From the NCBI RefSeq assembly GCF_036880985.1, contig NZ_JBAJNO010000009.1:558001-622000 (forward strand): a stretch of DNA of 64,000 nt. The letters run 5' to 3'. The position numbers and the translations under genes were made by a program. The notes below the pieces were generated by a model. That model made no database searches. It had not been told where the DNA came from and was given only the letters and a program-made list of their open reading frames with translations. This DNA is from Limibacter armeniacum. Lineage in GTDB: Bacteria; Bacteroidota; Bacteroidia; Cytophagales; Flammeovirgaceae. Below, in pieces: positions 59,634 to 64,000 of this stretch. The first letter of the stretch is position 1. Every line of letters begins with the position of its first letter.

Positions 59634-60193
59634 TTCCTCATGGCGGTACCAGGTTCCCGCCCACCTGTCAGACGGAGGTACAACTCCCTGTAGGTTATCG
59701 CCTTCGCCTCCGACACTTTCAAAGAACGCTGGATAACTTCCAGCGATGAACTCTGATACATGTCCAAGTGCTTTAAGAGGTGTGGCAAAAAAAAATCGGA
59801 TGCCGGCACCTGCTTGAATGCCTTGATCTTCTCTTCGGCAATGGTGAAGTCGTAATCCGAGATATCTTCCTCCAGTGTGAAATAGAACAGCGATGCCATC
59901 CGGTAAAGGCTGTCCGTGCTTCGGCAGTTTAGGGAGATGTCCTTGACCATCTGGGAGAGCTGCACCACCTTGCCAAAGTCATGCACACTTGCCGCCTGTA
60001 CAATGGCATCCATGTAATTGGAAAGTTCCTCTGGGTTCAGCCCATTCTGCATGTCACGGTAGAAGTCCGAAAAGAACATCCGCCTTGTCTCGGGCAGGTC
60101 TGCCGCATCGGCAAAGCGATACACTTCCTGACCTTCCACCGTGACACCCTCCACCAGCAGGACCTTTTTCCTAGTCTGTGGGTGAAGTTTCAT
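59618..60193 (-). CDS. Tail assembly chaperone G-like protein, element C
   Basis: The start is taken at 60193 (MKLHPQTRKKVLLVEG), whose A overlaps the stop of the upstream gene; 191 residues. Helical, with LPETRRMFFSDFYRDMQNGLNPEELSNYMDAIVQAASVHDFGKVVQL. Directly before the tape measure, the chaperone slot. At its end the alternative frame offers the T extension described next to it. Confidence 0.55.
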   Translation of the reverse strand: MKLHPQTRKKVLLVEGVTVEGQEVYRFADAADLPETRRMFFSDFYRDMQNGLNPEELSNYMDAIVQAASVHDFGKVVQLSQMVKDISLNCRSTDSLYRMASLFYFTLEEDISDYDFTIAEEKIKAFKQVPASDFFLPHLLKHLDMYQSSSLEVIQRSLKVSEAKAITYRELYLRLTGGREPGTAMRKNSSG

Positions 60194-60462
60194 TACAGTT
60201 GGGTGCTGAGTCCAACATAAGCACCTTTGGTTGCCTGCTTGGCGTGTGCCTCGCTTGCATACCATTCCACCTTATTCTCTTTCAGGGAGAAGAAGAGTTT
60301 CTTGATGCCCTTCTCGGTAAGGGCTTCCACCTGCTCTTTCTGCTCTTCTGTCAGGGCTTCTTTCACCTGTTTCTCCGTCGGTCTTTTCACTGCTGCAGCA
60401 GGTTCCTGCTCGTTCAGTTCTTCGGCTTTTGCTGCCGTCTGTGTTTTACTTGATGTAGCCAT
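60193..60462 (-). CDS. Small phage protein after capsid, element C
   Basis: 89 residues. The N-terminal half is a charged Lys/Glu helix (EKQVKEALTEEQKEQVEALTEKGIKKL) and the C-terminal half contains EWYASEAHAKQATKGAYVGLSTQL. Sits where element A has its 132-residue unknown protein, so they may be counterparts. No function can be given. Confidence 0.55.
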   Translation of the reverse strand: MATSSKTQTAAKAEELNEQEPAAAVKRPTEKQVKEALTEEQKEQVEALTEKGIKKLFFSLKENKVEWYASEAHAKQATKGAYVGLSTQL

Positions 60463-60479
60463 TTTACTTGTATGGGTTT

Positions 60480-60510
60480 GGGGTGATAAAAATGCGGGGA
60501 GCTATCACCC
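60480..60510 (-). terminator. Hairpin after capsid gene of element C
   Basis: GGGTGATA / TATCACCC stem with a 14-base loop, between capsid and the 89-residue gene, without T-run. It matches the hairpins after the capsid genes of A and B in position only. Confidence 0.6.
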
Positions 60511-60540
60511 TCCCCACTGTTTGCCTAGAAAATCCACAGA

Positions 60541-61509
60541 TCAGGAGAAGGTGGTGTAAAGCACCGCATCTTCACCAAATGCGTAGTTGACATCGATCTT
60601 GAAAAGCATCTTGATGAACCACAGCTCTGAGTTGGCCTGCAACTGCATCAGCTTCAGGTAGGTTTCCTCATCGATGTCATTGACACCCAGCCACAGGTTG
60701 GAACCAAGGGTGTTGCCGCATGGCGTGAATAGGATGGTGTCATCCGGCAAGCCGTCAAGCACCTCGACTGGCTTTCCACCATAGGTCATCTTGCCTGCAT
60801 CGGTCACGTTGGCACCTTTATACCCTTGTGCCTGCTGTGCATTCTCATAGATTTCGGCAGTGTTTGGGTTGACCAGGTAACAGCCTCTTCGGTTGCTTTT
60901 CAGGGCAGTCCTTCTGGCCTTTTTCACCGCGTCAAACTTGCTGAAGATGTTTGTCTCATCAAGCACCACCGGTGTGGCGATCTTGGTCACCTTTGCATCT
61001 GCCAGCATCTTGGTAAGGAAGCCATCCATAAAGATCAGGTTGTTGGCTCCCGGAGCCAGACCATTGGTGATGGCATCGGTAACGGCCAAAGCATCATACT
61101 TTCCTTGCCAGATAGCCAGGTCCATATAAGCCTTGTTCTCCTCAATGATCTTCTGGATGATGGCTGACTCCGCTGTTACAGGAAGTTCGGCATCCAAAAG
61201 CTTGGGATTCATCTGCACCGCCATCCAGTGGCTTTCAAACTTGCGTGGGTTAAACTCCAGATAACCCATAAAGTCCTTTGGGGTCAGCTTGCGGGCATCC
61301 ACATCAATTGCCCCTGAATGGGTAGGGGTTTCCTGATGTGCCTGGATAAAACCTTCCACTTTCAGGGTCGGGATTTCAAGCTCTTTCTTGATGCCACCCT
61401 GTACCGCCATCAATCCTTTTTCCATTGTGGAGAAGGACGTGGTGGCGAGCGTGAGGAAATTCATCAGCGCCTCGCCTGCATAATTCGTATTGTTGATCGT
61501 GATCGCCAT
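60541..61509 (-). CDS. Major capsid protein, element C
   Basis: 322 residues, second gene of the leftward head block, after the protease/scaffold. Ordered regions include TPKDFMGYLEFNPRKFESHWMAVQMNPKLLDAELP and the long helix SAIIQKIIEENKAYMDLAIWQGKY, then C-terminal strands. Same length and layout as the capsid candidate of A. A structural role is supported by context. Confidence 0.7.
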   Translation of the reverse strand: MAITINNTNYAGEALMNFLTLATTSFSTMEKGLMAVQGGIKKELEIPTLKVEGFIQAHQETPTHSGAIDVDARKLTPKDFMGYLEFNPRKFESHWMAVQMNPKLLDAELPVTAESAIIQKIIEENKAYMDLAIWQGKYDALAVTDAITNGLAPGANNLIFMDGFLTKMLADAKVTKIATPVVLDETNIFSKFDAVKKARRTALKSNRRGCYLVNPNTAEIYENAQQAQGYKGANVTDAGKMTYGGKPVEVLDGLPDDTILFTPCGNTLGSNLWLGVNDIDEETYLKLMQLQANSELWFIKMLFKIDVNYAFGEDAVLYTTFS

Positions 61510-61516
61510 ATCTTAC

Positions 61517-62437
61517 TTAGTTTGTGAATTGCATGACTCTTTTAAGAAGCTTGTCAGAGTAGGTGAGCGTCTTAGGACCTTCCTCTTTCTGCTCTGTTGT
61601 CTCCTTTGCCTTCTCGGCATTGTACTGCTGGCTTTTCTCCAGCAAGGAGGTTACCTGGGCATTGTAGCCCTGTAGCTTCTGCTCCAGTTCTGTGTTCTTG
61701 CTTTCAAGTGCCTTGAAGGTTTCAATCTTTGCATTTACCTCTTCCTCAGTGGCTGTTTTCTCCAAGCCAAGGGAAACGGCAAACTCTTCGGCTGCTGAAC
61801 CGGCTGCACCCATCAGCAGGGAGCTGATGCTTTCCTCACTGACCTGTTCAAGGCTGAACTTGGTAGCAATGGCTGAAAGGGTATCCTTGCTCTTGTCCGC
61901 TGTCAGCGCTTCAATGGCAGCAAGGGCATCGGCTTCGCTTGCATTCTCGGCAAGCCCCAATGCGGTATTGAATTTTGAGATGTCCATTTTATTGGGATTA
62001 AGTTTTGGAATATCCTGCTCACCACCGTCTGCCGAGTAAACCCTTACGGCACTGGCATAGGCGGGAATGTCTGTGAATGAAATCTCCATCAGCTCACTGT
62101 GCATGATGGACATGAACTGCTGTCCTGGCAGGATGTCTTTAGGGTCATCGGACAACTCAATAGGATCAATTCCCATACTTACCGCCCTGATCGCCCCATC
62201 ATCCACCAGCTGCTTGATTCTCTGAGCCTCAGGTGTGCTGGCAAAGACCGGGGAGCCATACATCTCATCGTTTTCCTTGGTGATATCCTCCCAGTAGCCG
62301 ATCACTTCACCACGCTTGTGGTTGAAGAGCATGACCGGATTCTCATTGAAGTTTTCCAGCTTAATTCCACTGACCATCACACGTCCTTTCTTCCTGTTGA
62401 GGCCCGAGTCAGCTATCCTGAATCTTTTCTTTTCCAT
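61517..62437 (-). CDS. Prohead protease fused to scaffold, element C
   Basis: 306 residues. N-terminal ~140 residues: protease-like fold with GYWEDITKENDEMYGSPVFAS, IRAVSMGIDPIELSDDP and IMHSELMEISFTDIPAYASAVRV, the last resembling the S14/U35-type prohead protease motif ELxEhS-hP-P--A. The C-terminal ~150 residues are a coiled coil rich in Glu/Ala/Lys, typical of scaffolds. Eight bases before the capsid. Divergent from the terminase at 62629; the 62438-62628 gap should hold both promoters. Confidence 0.75.
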   Translation of the reverse strand: MEKKRFRIADSGLNRKKGRVMVSGIKLENFNENPVMLFNHKRGEVIGYWEDITKENDEMYGSPVFASTPEAQRIKQLVDDGAIRAVSMGIDPIELSDDPKDILPGQQFMSIMHSELMEISFTDIPAYASAVRVYSADGGEQDIPKLNPNKMDISKFNTALGLAENASEADALAAIEALTADKSKDTLSAIATKFSLEQVSEESISSLLMGAAGSAAEEFAVSLGLEKTATEEEVNAKIETFKALESKNTELEQKLQGYNAQVTSLLEKSQQYNAEKAKETTEQKEEGPKTLTYSDKLLKRVMQFTN

Positions 62438-62628
62438 ACAGCAGATTCTTTTGAAAACAAATCAACCGAAACCGTGAAGGGGGTGCAAACCGTGTTTCCC
62501 TAATTGATCAAATAATGAGCTATTGGTTAAATATTTGAGCGATTAGGAAAACTCACTTCGCATAGCCAATGATAAATGCTGAGTTTTGGGCAGAGACAAT
62601 AATTCAGGTTTTATCAGGTATCGAAACT

Positions 62629-63138
62629 ATGGCTAAGAAGAAGACGCTCTCCGACAAGCAACGCAGGTTTTGTGAGGAGTACATCATTGACTGGAACGCC
62701 ACCCGTGCAGCAATCGCAGCGGGATATAGTGAGCGCACAGCCTACAGCATGGGCAATGAGAACCTGAAAAAACCTGAAATACAGGAAGTGCTCAACGAGC
62801 TTAGGACAGACATTGCCAAACAGGCTGGACTCTCTGCCTTGAAGGTGGCACTGGAGCTGAAGAAGATTGCTTTTGCCTCTCCAGCCAACCTGCGGAAGGA
62901 CTGGCGGGAATTGAAGGACTGGGAAGACCTTACTGAAGATGAGAAGGCTGCCATTTCTGCTATCAGGGTTAACAATAAGTTTGACAAGGATGGTCTCCAC
63001 TTGATTGAGGAGGTCAATTACGAGATGTACAACAAGCTCAAGGCACTGGAGATGCTTAACAAGCAATTGGGCTTCAATGAGCCGGACAAGCAGGAGATTT
63101 CAATCAATGATGGGGAGATAACGGTAAACTATAAATGA
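62629..63138 (+). CDS. Terminase small subunit (Terminase_2 family), element C
   Basis: The start is taken at 62629 (MAKKKTLSDKQRRFCEEYI), giving 169 residues; a longer start at 62569 adds a non-homologous-looking leader. KQRRFCEEYIIDWNATRAAIAAGYSERTAYSMGNENLKKPEIQEVL is the family's N-terminal HTH with its NAT-AAI-AGYS motif. It binds the packaging start site. Overlaps the large subunit by ATGA. Confidence 0.9.
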   Translation: MAKKKTLSDKQRRFCEEYIIDWNATRAAIAAGYSERTAYSMGNENLKKPEIQEVLNELRTDIAKQAGLSALKVALELKKIAFASPANLRKDWRELKDWEDLTEDEKAAISAIRVNNKFDKDGLHLIEEVNYEMYNKLKALEMLNKQLGFNEPDKQEISINDGEITVNYK

Positions 63139-64000
63139 CGGTAAACTTTGACAGGCACTTATTCAATCCACTCTACTGGCATATCGATGCTGCGTTCAAG
63201 GACCCGTCCATCAGGTTTGTTTTCATCTATGGCGGTTCCTCTGCGGCCAAGACCTACAGTATGGTGCAGCGGGTGGTGGTGGAGGCATTGGCTGAGGGCA
63301 ACCGCACAATGGTGGTCAGGAAGTTCAGTACCGACATTGACGACTCAATCTATGCCGACTTCAAGAAGGTCATCAGTGACTGGGAACTGGACCCGCTTTA
63401 TAGGATTATCCGGAGACAGATTGAGAGCAAAAGCAATGGGCTGATTCGTTTCCGAGGCTTGGATGACTCGGAAAAGATCAAGGGGATTTCCTCCTTCAAG
63501 AGGGTGCTGCTTGAAGAGATGACCCAGTTTGATTATGAGGATTTCAAGCAGACCAGAAAACGTCTGAGGGGAATGCCCGGTCAGCAGATTGTTGGCCTAT
63601 GGAACCCGATTGATGAAGGCCACTGGATCAAGAAACATGTGCTGGATAACGAGCAGTGGATTGAACAACCCAAACACATAGAAGGGATTGAGTACAGCGA
63701 GCTTTCTGAGGAGAGCTTCAAGCGTATCAATGTTGACGGGGACATGATGCTGATCAAGACCACTTACCTGGACAACTACTGGGTGGTGGGGCATCCTGAT
63801 GGGGAGCATGGTTTCTATGACGAGCACACGGTAAAGGACTTTGAGCGGGACAAGAAATTTGACCGCAACTACTATAATATCTATGCCTTGGGCGACTGGG
63901 GTAAGCTAGATACTGGAGCGGAATTCTACCGCCATTTCAGGCCAAACCTTCACACTGGGAAGGTTGATTACAATCCAGAATTGCCACTTCACCTCTCCTT
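63135..64000 (+). CDS. Terminase large subunit (PBSX/XtmB-like), element C, partial
   Basis: Starts at the ATG at 63135, overlapping the small subunit, and continues past the right edge (288 residues in the window). Walker A of the SSAAKT type is visible (FIYGGSSAAKTYSM), then MVVRKFSTDIDDSIYADFKKVI, and VLLEEMTQFDYEDF with the Walker-B acids. KGISSFKR lies just before. Family members package DNA by headful or cos cutting. The nuclease domain is outside the window. Confidence 0.9.
   Translation, partial: MTVNFDRHLFNPLYWHIDAAFKDPSIRFVFIYGGSSAAKTYSMVQRVVVEALAEGNRTMVVRKFSTDIDDSIYADFKKVISDWELDPLYRIIRRQIESKSNGLIRFRGLDDSEKIKGISSFKRVLLEEMTQFDYEDFKQTRKRLRGMPGQQIVGLWNPIDEGHWIKKHVLDNEQWIEQPKHIEGIEYSELSEESFKRINVDGDMMLIKTTYLDNYWVVGHPDGEHGFYDEHTVKDFERDKKFDRNYYNIYALGDWGKLDTGAEFYRHFRPNLHTGKVDYNPELPLHLS

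Noticed and set aside
63148-63444. Rightward frame with Trp/Arg-rich product
   Set aside because: It is an alternative frame inside the terminase large-subunit gene that starts at 63135 and shows clear ATPase motifs.

Overview
The window reads as a Bacteroidota (Bacteroidetes) chromosome segment that is almost entirely phage-derived. The grounds are promoters of the TTG-N19-TAnnTTTG type, few Shine-Dalgarno sites, integrases of the CTnDOT-like class that lack the first catalytic arginine, and phage proteins of the kind found in marine Cytophagales. The genus cannot be fixed from this sequence. No database search was possible, so family names come from motifs and gene order.

Layout. (A) 1-15.4 kb is the right part of a first phage element: an IS interrupting a capsid protease/scaffold gene, then a rightward head and packaging block (capsid, small structural genes, P-loop kinase, terminase), a leftward receptor-binding fibre gene, a 1.5 kb array of terminator-like hairpins, two orphan genes and a tyrosine integrase. 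(B) about 15.44-49.68 kb is a nearly complete siphovirus-type prophage. It has a repressor, rightward early genes (wHTH protein, membrane/coiled-coil pair, SSB), an AT-rich leftward pair of HEPN proteins that looks like an anti-phage system, a rightward block under a shared palindromic operator (RadC-like protein, HTH/HipA-like kinase/HIRAN trio), then a long leftward late operon (RuvC-like nuclease, late regulator, HNH, terminases, portal, protease, HK97-type capsid, connectors, tail tube, frameshifted tail chaperone, tape measure, tail tip, fibre, lysis genes), a lipoprotein gene and a second integrase next to a tRNA(CAT) gene. (C) 50.2-64 kb is part of a third phage with its own capsid, protease, tape measure and terminase. 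Its fibre gene shares about 2.27 kb of almost identical sequence with the fibre gene of A.

How it works together. A and B appear to sit in tandem at one tRNA attachment site: a 10-bp copy of the tRNA 3' end lies at 15441 and an integrase start lies just left of each copy. B carries cargo unrelated to virion assembly (HEPN pair, HipA/HIRAN trio, lipoprotein) that plausibly protects or stabilises the lysogen. Three promoters in B overlap the same 17-bp palindrome, which ties the HipA-like trio, the RadC-like gene and a small unknown gene to one regulator.

Broken or unusual parts: the protease gene of A is cut by the IS, the portal gene of B is split by a one-base frame change, and two tail-chaperone genes show overlapping-frame extensions expected from programmed frameshifting.
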